From contig NZ_CP059600.1 in NCBI RefSeq assembly GCF_022369475.1, positions 310,001 through 374,000 of the forward strand: a DNA stretch of 64,000 bases, given 5' to 3'. Shown in pieces: positions 33,915 to 43,714 of this stretch (positions within the stretch are counted from its first letter, which is position 1; each line of letters starts with the position of its first letter). Source of the stretch: Campylobacter sp. RM12651 (GTDB taxonomy: Bacteria; Campylobacterota; Campylobacteria; Campylobacterales; Campylobacteraceae). Under the pieces are notes generated by a model. That model saw nothing but the letters and a program-made list of their open reading frames with translations, searched no databases and had not been told where the DNA came from. The position numbers and the translations under genes are program-made.

Positions 33915-35471
33915 ATGGTAGAAAACCAGCAAATCAAACGAAATGGATTTGAAAAAATCTTACACAAAATTGAAGTATTAGGAAACAAATTACCTGATAT
34001 TACAATTCTTTTTTTAATTGCATTTTTTATTGTGATGATTTTAAGTTTTGCATTAAGTTTTATTGATTTTTCTTACATTCATCCAGTTAGTCATGAAAAA
34101 ATTGTAGTTAAAAATATGTTTGAAATTCATAATTTAACTGAACTAATAGTTAGATTAGGCGTTAATTTTATAACTTTTCCTGCTTTACAATTAGTTTTAG
34201 TTGCTACTTTAGGAGTTAGTATTGCAGAAGGCAGTGGTTATATTAGAGCATTACTAATTAAAATGATAGGAATAGTTCCAAAAAGCATTGTTGTTCCTGT
34301 GGTTATATTAATTTCTATATTTTGCCATATAGTATCGGATAGTGCTTATGTATTTTTAATGCCAATTGCAGCTGCTATGTATTATAGTGCAGGTCGCCAT
34401 CCAATAGCTGGAATTACTACTTCATTTGCTGCACTTGCAGGTGGGTTTAGTGCTAGTTATATTCCAAGTGTAGTTGATCCGTTAATGCAAGAATTTACTC
34501 AAAAAGCAGCAAGGACAATTGACCCTGAAATAAGCGTAAATGTATTGTGTAATTATTTTTTAAGTATTTTTTCAACCTTTAGCGTAATTGCTGCTTGTTG
34601 GTTTGTTAGCTCAAAAATTATTGAGCCTATGCTAAATAAAACTATGCCTATTGATAGTGATTGCAAAATCGCTCATTTAGAAAATGAGAAATTAAGCTCA
34701 CAAGAAAATAAAGCTTATTGGGGAGCAACTTTAACATTTATATTTATGGCTTTATTATTATTTGCTGTATCAATTCCAGATGATTCGGTTATGCGTGGTG
34801 CTAATGGCTCACTTACTAGTGCTGATGCAGCTTTAATGAAAGCTATTGTTCCATTAGTATTTTTATTCTTAGCAATTCCAGGATATGTTTATGGAAAAAT
34901 TAGTGGCTCTATAAAAACTTCAAGTGATTTATCAAAAATGGCTGCAAGTAGTTTAAATACTCTTACTACTTTTATAGTATTTTGTTTCGTATGCGGGCAG
35001 TTTTTATATGTATTTAATACTTCAAATCTTTCAACTCTATTAGCAATTTCAGGAGCTGAGTTTTTAAAGAGTATGAATATGCCTTCAGTTTTCACTGTTT
35101 TAGGAGTGATTATATTTACAAGCTTTTTAAATATTTTTGTTACATCAGCTACATCAAAATGGGCTATATTAAGCGTTATTTTTGTTCCTATGTTAATGTT
35201 ACTTGGAATTAGTCCTGAACTTACTCAAGCAGCATATAGGACGAGTGATAGTGCGGTAAATGTTATGACACCTATGTTTCCATTTTACCCATTAGTGATT
35301 GGTTATTGTCAAAAATATTATAAAAAAACAGGGGTTGGAACACTTAGTTCATTAATGCTTCCATTTGGTATTGCTTTATGGATAGCTTTAGTTGGTAGTT
35401 TATTTATATTCTGGGCTTTAGGTCTTCCGTTAGGATTTGATACTACTTATGTTTATAATTTTAAAGGTTAG
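33915..35471 (+). CDS. abgT: AbgT-family transporter (p-aminobenzoyl-glutamate type)
   Basis: A 518-residue membrane protein with about twelve hydrophobic segments of the AbgT/MtrF family. Recognisable stretches include FPALQLVLVATLGVSIAEGSG, SDSAYVFLMPIAAAMYYSAG and PMFPFYPLVIGYCQ. Family members import aminobenzoyl-glutamate or export sulfonamides; substrate uncertain. It is two bases from pepT and so co-transcribed, which suggests that a small peptide-like substrate is cleaved after import. AAGGAG precedes the ATG. Confidence 0.85.
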   Translation: MVENQQIKRNGFEKILHKIEVLGNKLPDITILFLIAFFIVMILSFALSFIDFSYIHPVSHEKIVVKNMFEIHNLTELIVRLGVNFITFPALQLVLVATLGVSIAEGSGYIRALLIKMIGIVPKSIVVPVVILISIFCHIVSDSAYVFLMPIAAAMYYSAGRHPIAGITTSFAALAGGFSASYIPSVVDPLMQEFTQKAARTIDPEISVNVLCNYFLSIFSTFSVIAACWFVSSKIIEPMLNKTMPIDSDCKIAHLENEKLSSQENKAYWGATLTFIFMALLLFAVSIPDDSVMRGANGSLTSADAALMKAIVPLVFLFLAIPGYVYGKISGSIKTSSDLSKMAASSLNTLTTFIVFCFVCGQFLYVFNTSNLSTLLAISGAEFLKSMNMPSVFTVLGVIIFTSFLNIFVTSATSKWAILSVIFVPMLMLLGISPELTQAAYRTSDSAVNVMTPMFPFYPLVIGYCQKYYKKTGVGTLSSLMLPFGIALWIALVGSLFIFWALGLPLGFDTTYVYNFKG

Positions 35472-35473
35472 AT

Positions 35474-36676
35474 ATGTTGGTAGAAGACTTTATAAAATAT
35501 GTAAAAATCTCATCTCAAAGCGACGCTAGTAAGAGTAATACTCCTACTAGTGAAGGGCAGTTACAATTAGCGAAATTATTAAAAAGTGAGTTAGAGAATT
35601 TAGGACTTAGTGAAATTAAGCTAAATGATAATGGTATTTTAACCGCACTTTTAGCTGGTGATAAAACTAAGACTAGCTTAGGTTTTGTAGCTCATCTTGA
35701 TACTATTGATGTTGGGCTTAGTCCTTGTGTAAATCCTAAGATTTTAAGATTTGAAGGTAAGGATTTAGATTTAGGTAAAGCGGTTTTAGAGATTTCTAAA
35801 CACCCTGAAATTATGAAGTATTTAAATGAAGACATTATTTTTAGCGATGGCTCATCTGTTTTAGGGGCTGATAATAAGGCTGCAATTGCTGTTATTATAA
35901 ACTTAATTAAAACTCTTAAAAATAGTGATATTAATCATCCTGATATATTTTTAGCTTTTGTGCCAGATGAAGAAATAGGGCTTTTAGGCTCAAAGCAGCT
36001 TAATTTAGATGATTTTAGGACAACTCATCCTTATACTATTGATTGTTGTGAGGTTGGGGAATTAATGTATGAGACATTTAATGCAGCAAGTGCAAAGCTT
36101 AATATAATAGGTGTATCAGCACACCCAATGAATGCTTATAAAATAATGCTAAATCCAACTTTATTAGCAAATGAGTTTATAAATCTTTTTGATAGATTGC
36201 AAACTCCTGAAAATACTAAAGATAAAGATGGATATATTTGGATAAATGAAATGCACTCAAATCAAAACGAAGCTAGTGTGTGTTTAAATATAAGAGACCA
36301 CGATAAAACTAAGTTTGAAGAGAAAAAAGAATACATTAAAACTTGCGTTGATTTTATGCAAAATAAATATAAAAAAGCTAGTTTTAAACTAGAAATGAGC
36401 GATACTTATTACAATCTAAAAGATGCTTTAAATGATGATAATAAAGATAGTTTAGATAAATTATATAAAGCTTTTGAATTATCAAATATTAAAGCAAATA
36501 CAATTGCTATGCGTGGTGGGACTGATGGAAGTGCGTTGAGTGTAAAGGGTCTTTTTACCCCGAATTTTTTCACAGGAGCACATAATTTTCATTCAAGATT
36601 TGAGTTTTTACCTGTTAAATCACTTGAAAAGTCTTATGAAGTAGCACTTAATTTAGTAAAAATATATTCAAACTAG
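35474..36676 (+). CDS. pepT: Peptidase T (tripeptide aminopeptidase, M20B)
   Basis: A 400-residue cytosolic M20 zinc peptidase that removes the N-terminal residue of tripeptides. Metal and catalytic motifs: GFVAHLDTIDVG, SDGSSVLGADNKAAIAV, FVPDEEIGLLGSKQ, MRGGTDGSALS and GAHNFHSRFEF. Full length. It lies directly downstream of abgT in a two-gene unit closed by a strong hairpin. Confidence 0.92.
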   Translation: MLVEDFIKYVKISSQSDASKSNTPTSEGQLQLAKLLKSELENLGLSEIKLNDNGILTALLAGDKTKTSLGFVAHLDTIDVGLSPCVNPKILRFEGKDLDLGKAVLEISKHPEIMKYLNEDIIFSDGSSVLGADNKAAIAVIINLIKTLKNSDINHPDIFLAFVPDEEIGLLGSKQLNLDDFRTTHPYTIDCCEVGELMYETFNAASAKLNIIGVSAHPMNAYKIMLNPTLLANEFINLFDRLQTPENTKDKDGYIWINEMHSNQNEASVCLNIRDHDKTKFEEKKEYIKTCVDFMQNKYKKASFKLEMSDTYYNLKDALNDDNKDSLDKLYKAFELSNIKANTIAMRGGTDGSALSVKGLFTPNFFTGAHNFHSRFEFLPVKSLEKSYEVALNLVKIYSN

Positions 36677-36693
36677 GAATTTTAATTCCTAGT
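36672..36693 (+). terminator. Intrinsic terminator of abgT-pepT
   Basis: ACTAGGAATT and its complement form a 10-pair stem with a two-base loop, overlapping the pepT stop codon and followed by TTT; the shared element TTTTAAATTCTTAAAA begins at 36693. Confidence 0.7.
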
Positions 36694-36702
36694 TTTAAAT
36701 TC

Positions 36703-37377
36703 TTAAAAGCTATATCCTAAATTAACTCCGTATCTAATACCTTTAGCTATTACATCATTTGTATAACTTGCTTTAATTCCTGCATAAAAGCCGTCTAAAT
36801 TGCGAGTGAATTTATAACCTAGCATAAGATTTGCTTCATAATTTAGTCTTTTTTGTTGCTCGTTAAATAATTTATCTCTTTTATTATCTAAATAAAATTT
36901 TGCAAAAGCACTAGCTTCAACAACTAATCCTTCATCAAAAATATTCATAGTGCTAGCTCCTAATTTGATTAAATTAGTATTAGCTACTAAATCTTTAGTA
37001 TTAGTTTTGCTTTTGATTTTTTCATGACCTAAGCCACCTAAGACATTAAAGCCTGATTTAACTCCTACATTATTATTAAAAAATCCAATACCACCTAATA
37101 CATTAACAGCAGTATAAGTGCTTGAAATTTTGCCACTTTCTATATTATTTTTATATTCTGAATCAAAGTCGTGAATGCTTAAATCTGCACCAAAAACAAA
37201 ATCATTATCATAATTACTAAGTTTATAAGAATTTATAAAAATTCTTCCTTGATAAATACCATTATCGCTTAAATTAAGCCCGTAATCTTTAGCTTTTCCT
37301 ACCATAAAATCAGCACCTACGAAGTTTTGTGCGTTTAGGCTAATTACACATATTAGTGTTGATAAAATTTTTTTCAT
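36703..37377 (-). CDS. Outer-membrane beta-barrel protein, unknown function
   Basis: A 224-residue protein with a Sec signal (about 17 residues) followed by alternating hydrophobic and polar strands and a terminal Phe (GVNLGYSF), as expected for a small 8-10-strand barrel. Glycine- and tyrosine-rich strands such as NVLGGIGFFNNNVGVKSGFN support this. No specific family recognised. AGGAG is spaced properly from the ATG. It is a single gene downstream of the pseudopilin pair on the same strand. Confidence 0.75.
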   Translation of the reverse strand: MKKILSTLICVISLNAQNFVGADFMVGKAKDYGLNLSDNGIYQGRIFINSYKLSNYDNDFVFGADLSIHDFDSEYKNNIESGKISSTYTAVNVLGGIGFFNNNVGVKSGFNVLGGLGHEKIKSKTNTKDLVANTNLIKLGASTMNIFDEGLVVEASAFAKFYLDNKRDKLFNEQQKRLNYEANLMLGYKFTRNLDGFYAGIKASYTNDVIAKGIRYGVNLGYSF

Positions 37378-37434
37378 ATTATCTCCTTTTTAAAAAATGT
37401 TAATTCTATATTTGTATTTTTATATTTTAGTAAT

Positions 37435-38193
37435 TTATAAATTATGACAATATATAGGCTTTTTGATATTAGAAATAAGTTGTCCGTTATTATTTTTAGG
37501 AATTGTTGTAAAACCTACATTATTTATTACAATACATATTGAGTTATTTTGGTCTATATTAGTTGATTTGCTTAGTCTAATAATATATGAATTAGCTTTT
37601 ATTAGATTATAAGTTTTTGATTTATTAGCATATGAACTTGCAAATAATTCTCCTAATTCATTTACCATTATTCTGTGAGTTTTTTTGTATTTATTATTTA
37701 GATTATAAAATACATCAATTTTAGTTATTCCAAAGCTTTTTGTAAGATTTGTCCTTGTTGTAAGCAAATTATCATCTACGCTTATTCCTGCATATCTAGC
37801 TCCAATTAATTTTGTTTTATCAAATAAATCTTTTGCTAATTCATTTGCATCTGGATTTGATGAGCTAGAACCTATGCTATCACTAAAAATACTATATCCA
37901 AATTCTTGATGATTGCATTTGTATTTGTTATATGAAGTTTTTGTATTTGCTACACAATGAAAATATATTTGCCAATATGATTTATCGTAATTTGTCGTAT
38001 AATCATATATATCGTAATTTAGTGCTAAATTACGAAGTATATAAATATCTTGAGATAAACTCCTAGCCGCTAGGATTAAAGAATTTGAATTGATTTTTGA
38101 TATTGCTATACTTGAGAGTATTCCAGCAACAACTAAAACTAAAACTAATTCAATTAAAGTAAAGCCACACTTATTTGCACGCAGCTCTGTCAA
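37435..38193 (-). CDS. Type IV pilin-like (pseudopilin) protein 2
   Basis: A 252-residue protein with a prepilin signal: short positive leader, then CGFTLIELVLVLVVAGILSS, where cleavage is expected between Gly and Phe with Glu at +5. The C-terminal domain is unrecognised and holds several cysteines. The start is a TTG at 38193, 22 bases inside the preceding prepilin gene, so expression depends on coupling. No pilus assembly ATPase, platform protein or prepilin peptidase is in the window. Confidence 0.75.
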   Translation of the reverse strand: MTELRANKCGFTLIELVLVLVVAGILSSIAISKINSNSLILAARSLSQDIYILRNLALNYDIYDYTTNYDKSYWQIYFHCVANTKTSYNKYKCNHQEFGYSIFSDSIGSSSSNPDANELAKDLFDKTKLIGARYAGISVDDNLLTTRTNLTKSFGITKIDVFYNLNNKYKKTHRIMVNELGELFASSYANKSKTYNLIKANSYIIRLSKSTNIDQNNSICIVINNVGFTTIPKNNNGQLISNIKKPIYCHNL

Positions 38194-38773
38194 TATGTAC
38201 GAATCCAGAATATTTCTCTACATAAATACAAGCTATATCACTACCTTTTGAAATTTCTATTTTAAATCCACTTGGATTTTGATTAAAGTTTAAAGGCTCT
38301 CCTAATTCATTAAATATAATAGTATCCGTAGGTGTTAGACCGCTAGCAGGAGTTGTTGTTGGTGTAGTTGGGGTAAATGTTATATTGTATTTTTTAATTT
38401 TAAGAATAGCTGTTCTTGTAGCACAATTTTCATTGTTTTCAAAATCACATATTCTTTTATCAGGATTTAAAAAATCTTCAGCATATTCTGCTAAAACAGG
38501 CGTACTTCCTTTTGTGTTGTATTCGGTTTTACTAATTTTATAAATCTTATTAGAAGCTATTGTAAAACGATAATATTTATTATGATAACCATTTGTTCCA
38601 TCATAAGCGTCATCTCCTAACGCTAGAATTTTTGTATATCTAATATCGTTTGCAATACTTCTAGCAGCATCTATTAATTCACTTGTATGTATTTTAGAAA
38701 CAGCAACCGCACTAAGTATAGCACCAACAACCATAACAACTAATAATTCAATCATAGTAAAAGCTTTTTTCAT
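38171..38773 (-). CDS. Type IV pilin-like (pseudopilin) protein 1
   Basis: A 200-residue prepilin-type protein: MKKAFTMIELLVVMVVGAIL is a classical class III signal with cleavage expected before Phe (Ala at -1). The C-terminal part contains cysteines (CDFENNENC and IDRAACK) likely to form disulfides. The start at 38773 gives a normal leader; an ATG at 38785 would lie inside radA. It follows the radA stop by two bases, so it is co-transcribed with radA. Confidence 0.78.
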   Translation of the reverse strand: MKKAFTMIELLVVMVVGAILSAVAVSKIHTSELIDAARSIANDIRYTKILALGDDAYDGTNGYHNKYYRFTIASNKIYKISKTEYNTKGSTPVLAEYAEDFLNPDKRICDFENNENCATRTAILKIKKYNITFTPTTPTTTPASGLTPTDTIIFNELGEPLNFNQNPSGFKIEISKGSDIACIYVEKYSGFVHIDRAACK

Positions 38774-38775
38774 AC

Positions 38776-40104
38776 TTACATCCATTCTAAAACTTGAGCT
38801 AACTCATTAGCTACAAAGCATTTAATACCTTTAAAATTACTTTTATTTGGAATTATAGCATTTTTAAAGCCTTGATTTTTTGCTTCATTAAGTCTAATAT
38901 CAAGGCTAAAAACTTCGCAAATTCCACCATTTAAACTAAGCTCCCCAATAAATACACTCTCATTGCTTAAAACTCTATTTTTAAAGCTAGATATTATAGC
39001 AGCTGCAACTGCTAAATCAGCAGCAGTCTCGCTAACTTTTATCCCACCGCTAATATTTATAAATACATCATATCTTGCAAGTGGAATTTCTAATTTTCTC
39101 TCAAGCAAGGCTAAAATCATATCAAGTCTATTTCTATCAAATCCAGTTGCACTTCTTTTAGCATAAGCACTTTCGCATACTAAAGCCTGAACTTCAAGAG
39201 TAATTGCTCTGCTACCTTCTAAAATAATAGTTAGAGCACTTCCTGCATGATTTTTACCTACAAATCTAGTTTTAATATTGTTTGCACTTATAAGTCCATT
39301 TTCACTCATTTGCCAAATGCCTATTTCGCTAGTGCTTCCGAAACGATTTTTAAAGCCCCTTAAAATTCTTAATTCCTTACTAGCATCACCTTCAAAATAA
39401 AGCACCACATCAACCATATGCTCAAGCACTCTAGGTCCTGCAATTGAGCCTTCTTTAGTGATATGTCCTATTATAAATGTGCTAATATTATTGCTTTTGC
39501 TTAGTTTCATTAGCTCAAATGTAAGCTCTCTTACTTGAGTGATTGAACCAGCACACGAACTTATATTTTCTGAATAAATAGTTTGAATACTATCTATAAT
39601 TAAGACTTCATAATTATTGCTTAAAACTTCATTTTTAATATTTTCAAAACATAATTCAGTTAATAAAAACAAATTATCTTCATTAGCATTTAATCTATTT
39701 GCACGAAGTTTTATTTGACTTTTACTCTCTTCAGCACTAACATAAAGGACTTTTTTGCCATTTTTTGCTAAGTTTGCAGCGGTTTTTAAGAGTAAAGTTG
39801 ATTTGCCAACACCAGGAGAGCCACCTAGTAAAACTAATGAGCCTACAACAAGCCCGCCACCTAAAACCAAATCAAGCTCTTTATCATAAGTTGAAAATCT
39901 ATCAACTTGCTCAATTAAAACTTCTTTAATGCTAACTGCTTTGTTTGAATTTGGTTTTATTTCGTTTTTTAATACTTCAATTTGAGTTTGATTTAATTCT
40001 AAATATGAATTAAATGCCCCACATTCAGGGCATTTGCCTAAAAATCTAATTTGTTGATTACCACAAGCTTGGCATTCATAAAGGCTTGATTTTTTCTTAG
40101 CCAT
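38776..40104 (-). CDS. radA: DNA repair protein RadA/Sms
   Basis: A 442-residue RecA-like helicase for branch migration in recombination. A four-cysteine zinc motif (CQACGNQQIRFLGKCPECG) starts the protein, Walker A is GGSPGVGKSTLL, the RadA signature KNRFGSTSEIG is intact and a Lon-like domain follows. The gene overlaps ftsY by eight bases, the same order as in C. jejuni. Confidence 0.95.
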   Translation of the reverse strand: MAKKKSSLYECQACGNQQIRFLGKCPECGAFNSYLELNQTQIEVLKNEIKPNSNKAVSIKEVLIEQVDRFSTYDKELDLVLGGGLVVGSLVLLGGSPGVGKSTLLLKTAANLAKNGKKVLYVSAEESKSQIKLRANRLNANEDNLFLLTELCFENIKNEVLSNNYEVLIIDSIQTIYSENISSCAGSITQVRELTFELMKLSKSNNISTFIIGHITKEGSIAGPRVLEHMVDVVLYFEGDASKELRILRGFKNRFGSTSEIGIWQMSENGLISANNIKTRFVGKNHAGSALTIILEGSRAITLEVQALVCESAYAKRSATGFDRNRLDMILALLERKLEIPLARYDVFINISGGIKVSETAADLAVAAAIISSFKNRVLSNESVFIGELSLNGGICEVFSLDIRLNEAKNQGFKNAIIPNKSNFKGIKCFVANELAQVLEWM

Positions 40105-40972
40105 TGTTAAAAATTCCGTCTAAAAGAACCTTTAAATATTCATTTGCTTTAAAAGGAGCAATATCATTTGCACCTTCTCCATATCCAAAATATAAAATTG
40201 GTAGCTCTAATTCTCTTGCGATTGCAAATAATGAACCACCTTTACTTGTTCCATCAAGTTTAGTAATAATTACTCCATCAAGCTTTACTAAATCATTAAA
40301 AACTTTTGCTTGATTAATACCACTATTTCCTTGAGTTGCATCTAGGACTAGAATTTTTCTATGTGGAGCGTTTTCATAAGCACGAGATGAAATTCTTATT
40401 ATTTTTTCTAGTTCATTTGCTAGATTTTTTTTATTTTCTAATCTTCCTGCTGTATCAATAATAACATTATCATAACCTTTGCTAAGTGCTTTAGTAATGG
40501 TATCAAAAGCAACTGCACTTGGGTCATGCCCTTGCTTAGTGCTTACAATATCGCAATTATTTTTACTAGCCCAAAGTTCAAGTTGCATAATTGCACCTGC
40601 TCTAAAAGTATCACAAGCTCCTAGTAAAACTTTTTTGCCTTGATTTTTATAAAAATTACTTAATTTTCCTATGGTTGTAGTCTTTCCTACTCCATTTACA
40701 CCTAATATCAATTCTACAAATGGTTTATCATTAGAATTTGAATTAGGATTTTCATACATAAAATATGAGCTCATTACTCTTTCTAAATCTGCTCTTTCAA
40801 CTATATCTTTAGGCGGTAAGTAGTATAAAATCTCTTCTACTATTTCATAAGTAATATCAGCATTTACTAGCATTTCTTCTAATAAATCTTTACTTATTTT
40901 TTCGTTTTTTGGTTTTACTTGATTTATAGCTTCAAGTGTTTTTGCTAAGCCTTTTTTTAAAAAATCTAACAT
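40097..40972 (-). CDS. ftsY: Signal recognition particle receptor FtsY
   Basis: A 291-residue SRP GTPase receptor. NG-domain motifs: GVNGVGKTTTIGKLS (G1), DTFRAGA (G2), IIDTAGRL (G3) and TKLDGTSKGG (G4/G5). It lacks the long acidic N-terminal domain of E. coli FtsY, as usual in Campylobacterota. It docks ribosome-SRP complexes at the membrane. Its start abuts the thioredoxin-like gene by one base. Confidence 0.95.
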   Translation of the reverse strand: MLDFLKKGLAKTLEAINQVKPKNEKISKDLLEEMLVNADITYEIVEEILYYLPPKDIVERADLERVMSSYFMYENPNSNSNDKPFVELILGVNGVGKTTTIGKLSNFYKNQGKKVLLGACDTFRAGAIMQLELWASKNNCDIVSTKQGHDPSAVAFDTITKALSKGYDNVIIDTAGRLENKKNLANELEKIIRISSRAYENAPHRKILVLDATQGNSGINQAKVFNDLVKLDGVIITKLDGTSKGGSLFAIARELELPILYFGYGEGANDIAPFKANEYLKVLLDGIFNNG

Positions 40973-41547
40973 TATTTCATAACCTTTTGAATATCAATAT
41001 CAAGCATTTCTTCATAAACTGCACCTAGATAGTTGTTTATATTTTTACCATTTTGGTCGTATAAAGCAATATATGGAATGCCGTTAATTTCTCCTAAAAC
41101 TTTTAAAAATGTGTAATTATTATCACCTGTAACAATATCATAGCTAATACCATTATCCTTAATAAATTTAGCTATTTCTTCATCACTTTTATCTTCTAAT
41201 AAAACGCCAATAACTCTTAATCTATCTTTATATTTTAATGCTAAATCATTTAAGTGTGGAATTTCAGCCTTGCAAGGTGGGCACCAAGTAGTAAAGAAAT
41301 TAAATAATATAATTTTATCATTTGAAGTAAATTCTAAGTCTTTATTATCATTATTAATTCTTTTAATTTCAAAAATCTCATCGCTATTATAAAATTTTAA
41401 AGAGAATTTAATTAGTCTATTAAAATCAGGTTCTTTTTTAACTTCAACTTGAGTAATTTGTTCGCTTTCTTCTTCTTTTTTATCTTCTTTCTTATCAAAA
41501 CAAGCTGTAAAAAACAATAAAGCAACGCTTAGCAATATAGCTTTCAT
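40972..41547 (-). CDS. TlpA/ResA-like thioredoxin lipoprotein
   Basis: A 191-residue lipoprotein (lipobox FFTAC), then a lysine/glutamate-rich linker and a thioredoxin fold with active site WCPPCKAE near residue 90 and cis-Pro loop NGIPYIALYD. It likely reduces periplasmic disulfides, for example in cytochrome c maturation. C. jejuni has the equivalent gene (Cj1207) beside ftsY. Divergent from the gene at 41593 across 45 bases. Confidence 0.88.
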   Translation of the reverse strand: MKAILLSVALLFFTACFDKKEDKKEEESEQITQVEVKKEPDFNRLIKFSLKFYNSDEIFEIKRINNDNKDLEFTSNDKIILFNFFTTWCPPCKAEIPHLNDLALKYKDRLRVIGVLLEDKSDEEIAKFIKDNGISYDIVTGDNNYTFLKVLGEINGIPYIALYDQNGKNINNYLGAVYEEMLDIDIQKVMK

Positions 41548-41592
41548 TTTAATTCCTTATGTAATATGCTTATAAATTTTTTAGGTTAGATT

Positions 41593-42147
41593 ATGGATAA
41601 AAAGTTAATAAGAGAAAAATTTCATAAAGAAAATTATAAATTTTGTAAAAATTACGGAAGTTTTAGAGCTATTTTAAAAATAATATCTAAAGTTAAAACA
41701 AATAAAAAATTAAATCTTTTAATTTATATTGCAAAAGATAAAGAAATAAATCTATATAAATACAAAAGATTTTTATGTAAAAAATTCAATATTTATATTC
41801 CAAAAATGCTTAGTGATAATAGTTTAGCTTTTAATAAATTAAGGTTTCCATTAAGTGAAGTTAGATTTAAAATAAAAGAAAGCTCAAGTAAGATTGAAAA
41901 TGTTAAAATTGATATTGCAATTATACCTGTTTTAGGAATTGATAAAGATTTTAGAAGAGTAGGTTTTGGCAAAGGATTTTACGATAGAACTTTTTCTAAA
42001 ATTGATTATGATTTATTAATTATTTTTATTCAAAATATAAAATCCGTTACTAAAAACAAAATTTGTTTAAAATCGGATATTCAAGGCGATTTTTATATCG
42101 CAAATGGTAAAACAATAAAAAGAAAGAGAAGTTATGACATTAGTTGA
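41593..42147 (+). CDS. 5-formyltetrahydrofolate cyclo-ligase
   Basis: A 184-residue protein of the MTHFS family, which converts 5-formyl-THF to methenyl-THF with ATP. The signature VLGIDKDFRRVGFGKGFYDR near residue 118 is diagnostic. The N-terminal half is unusually basic and divergent. It overlaps rny by 14 bases, as in C. jejuni (Cj1208-Cj1209). Confidence 0.85.
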   Translation: MDKKLIREKFHKENYKFCKNYGSFRAILKIISKVKTNKKLNLLIYIAKDKEINLYKYKRFLCKKFNIYIPKMLSDNSLAFNKLRFPLSEVRFKIKESSSKIENVKIDIAIIPVLGIDKDFRRVGFGKGFYDRTFSKIDYDLLIIFIQNIKSVTKNKICLKSDIQGDFYIANGKTIKRKRSYDIS

Positions 42148-43714
42148 AATTATATCGTTATTAGCGGTATTTATTCTAGGAGGAGCATTAGGGGTTTTAG
42201 TAGCCAAAAGAATACACGAAGCTCATTTTAAAATTCACGAAGAACAAGCAAAAGCAAAAGCAAAAGTGATTGAATATGAAGCTGAAAAAATACTAAGAAA
42301 TGCTGATAAAGTTCTAGAAAATGCCAAAGCAAGTGAGGGTAAGATTGAGTTGAGTTATAAAAAATCTTATGATGAAAAGATTTTAGAACTTCAAAAAGAA
42401 CACGATAAGAAAATTCTAGAAATTGAGAAAAAAGAGCAAATTCTAGCAATAAACGAACAAAAATTAGATGAATTTAAAGCAAGTATTGTAAAAAGCGAGC
42501 AAGCTGCAAATGAATTGATGGAAGAAGCAAATATGCTTAAAAAATCTTGCGAAGCAAAAATGCAAGAATTATTAAGCAGTATTGAAAATATAAGTGGTTT
42601 AACTCAAAGCGAAGCAAGAGAATTAGTAATAAATCAAGCTAAAGAAGATGCAAGAGATGAAATCGCTCATATCGTAAGAAAATGCGAAGAAGAAGCAAAA
42701 TCTCAAGCAAAGGCAAAAGCAGGATATATCCTAGCACAAGCTACTACTAGATTTGCAGGTGAATATGCAAGTGAGAGATTAATTAGCGTAATAAATCTTA
42801 AAAGCGATGATTTAAAAGGAAGAATTATCGGTAAAGAAGGAAGAAATATAAAAACACTTGAAATGGTTTTAGGTGTTGATGTAATTATTGATGATACTCC
42901 AAACGCAATTATTATTAGCTCATTTAATGTTTTACGCCGTGCAATTGCTAAAAAAGTAATTGATTTATTAATAGATGATGGAAGAATTCAGCCAGCTAGA
43001 ATTGAAGAATTACACGAAAGAGTTTCAAAAGAATTTGAAGAAGAAATGTTTAACGAAGGTCAAAATATCATAATGGATTTAGGACTTACAAAAATGGCCC
43101 CTGAATTAGTAAAATTAATTGGCCGTTTAAAATATCGTGCAAGTTACGGACAAAACGCATTAGCACATAGCTTAGAAGTTGCACATTTAGCAGGAATTAT
43201 CGCAGCTGAATGTGGTGGTAATACAAGACTTGCAAGGCGTGCTGGAATTTTACATGATATTGGCAAGGCTTTAACTCACGAATATGAAGGTAGCCATGTT
43301 GATTTAGGTGCTATGGTTTGTGAAAGGCACAAAGAGCATCCTGTGGTATTAAACGCTATTTTTGCTCATCACGGGCATGAAGATGCTTTAAGTATTGAAG
43401 CTGCTGCAGTTTGCACGGCTGATGTTTTAAGTGCGGCAAGACCAGGTGCTAGAAGAGAAGTTTTAGAAGCGTTTTTAAAGCGTGTTAGTGAGCTTGAAGC
43501 TATTGCAAAACAACATTCTCAAGTTAAAAAAGCTTATGCAATTAATGCTGGTCGTGAAATTAGAGTTATTGTAAATGCTAAGCTAATTAATGATGATGAA
43601 AGTGTTCTTTTAGCTAAAGAAATAGCTAGTGAAATAACAAGCAGCTTACAATTTCCAGGAGAAATTAAAGTAAATGTTATCCGTGAAACTAGAGCTGTGG
43701 AGCTAGCGAAATAA
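42134..43714 (+). CDS. rny: Ribonuclease Y
   Basis: A 526-residue membrane-anchored endoribonuclease that starts mRNA decay. An N-terminal transmembrane helix (residues 3-24) is followed by a long coiled coil (30-200), a KH domain with GRIIGKEGRNIKTLE, and an HD domain with ILHDIGKALTHE and AHHGHEDA. The enzyme stands in for RNase E. Full length for the family. It shares one base with dedA. Confidence 0.95.
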   Translation: MTLVEIISLLAVFILGGALGVLVAKRIHEAHFKIHEEQAKAKAKVIEYEAEKILRNADKVLENAKASEGKIELSYKKSYDEKILELQKEHDKKILEIEKKEQILAINEQKLDEFKASIVKSEQAANELMEEANMLKKSCEAKMQELLSSIENISGLTQSEARELVINQAKEDARDEIAHIVRKCEEEAKSQAKAKAGYILAQATTRFAGEYASERLISVINLKSDDLKGRIIGKEGRNIKTLEMVLGVDVIIDDTPNAIIISSFNVLRRAIAKKVIDLLIDDGRIQPARIEELHERVSKEFEEEMFNEGQNIIMDLGLTKMAPELVKLIGRLKYRASYGQNALAHSLEVAHLAGIIAAECGGNTRLARRAGILHDIGKALTHEYEGSHVDLGAMVCERHKEHPVVLNAIFAHHGHEDALSIEAAAVCTADVLSAARPGARREVLEAFLKRVSELEAIAKQHSQVKKAYAINAGREIRVIVNAKLINDDESVLLAKEIASEITSSLQFPGEIKVNVIRETRAVELAK

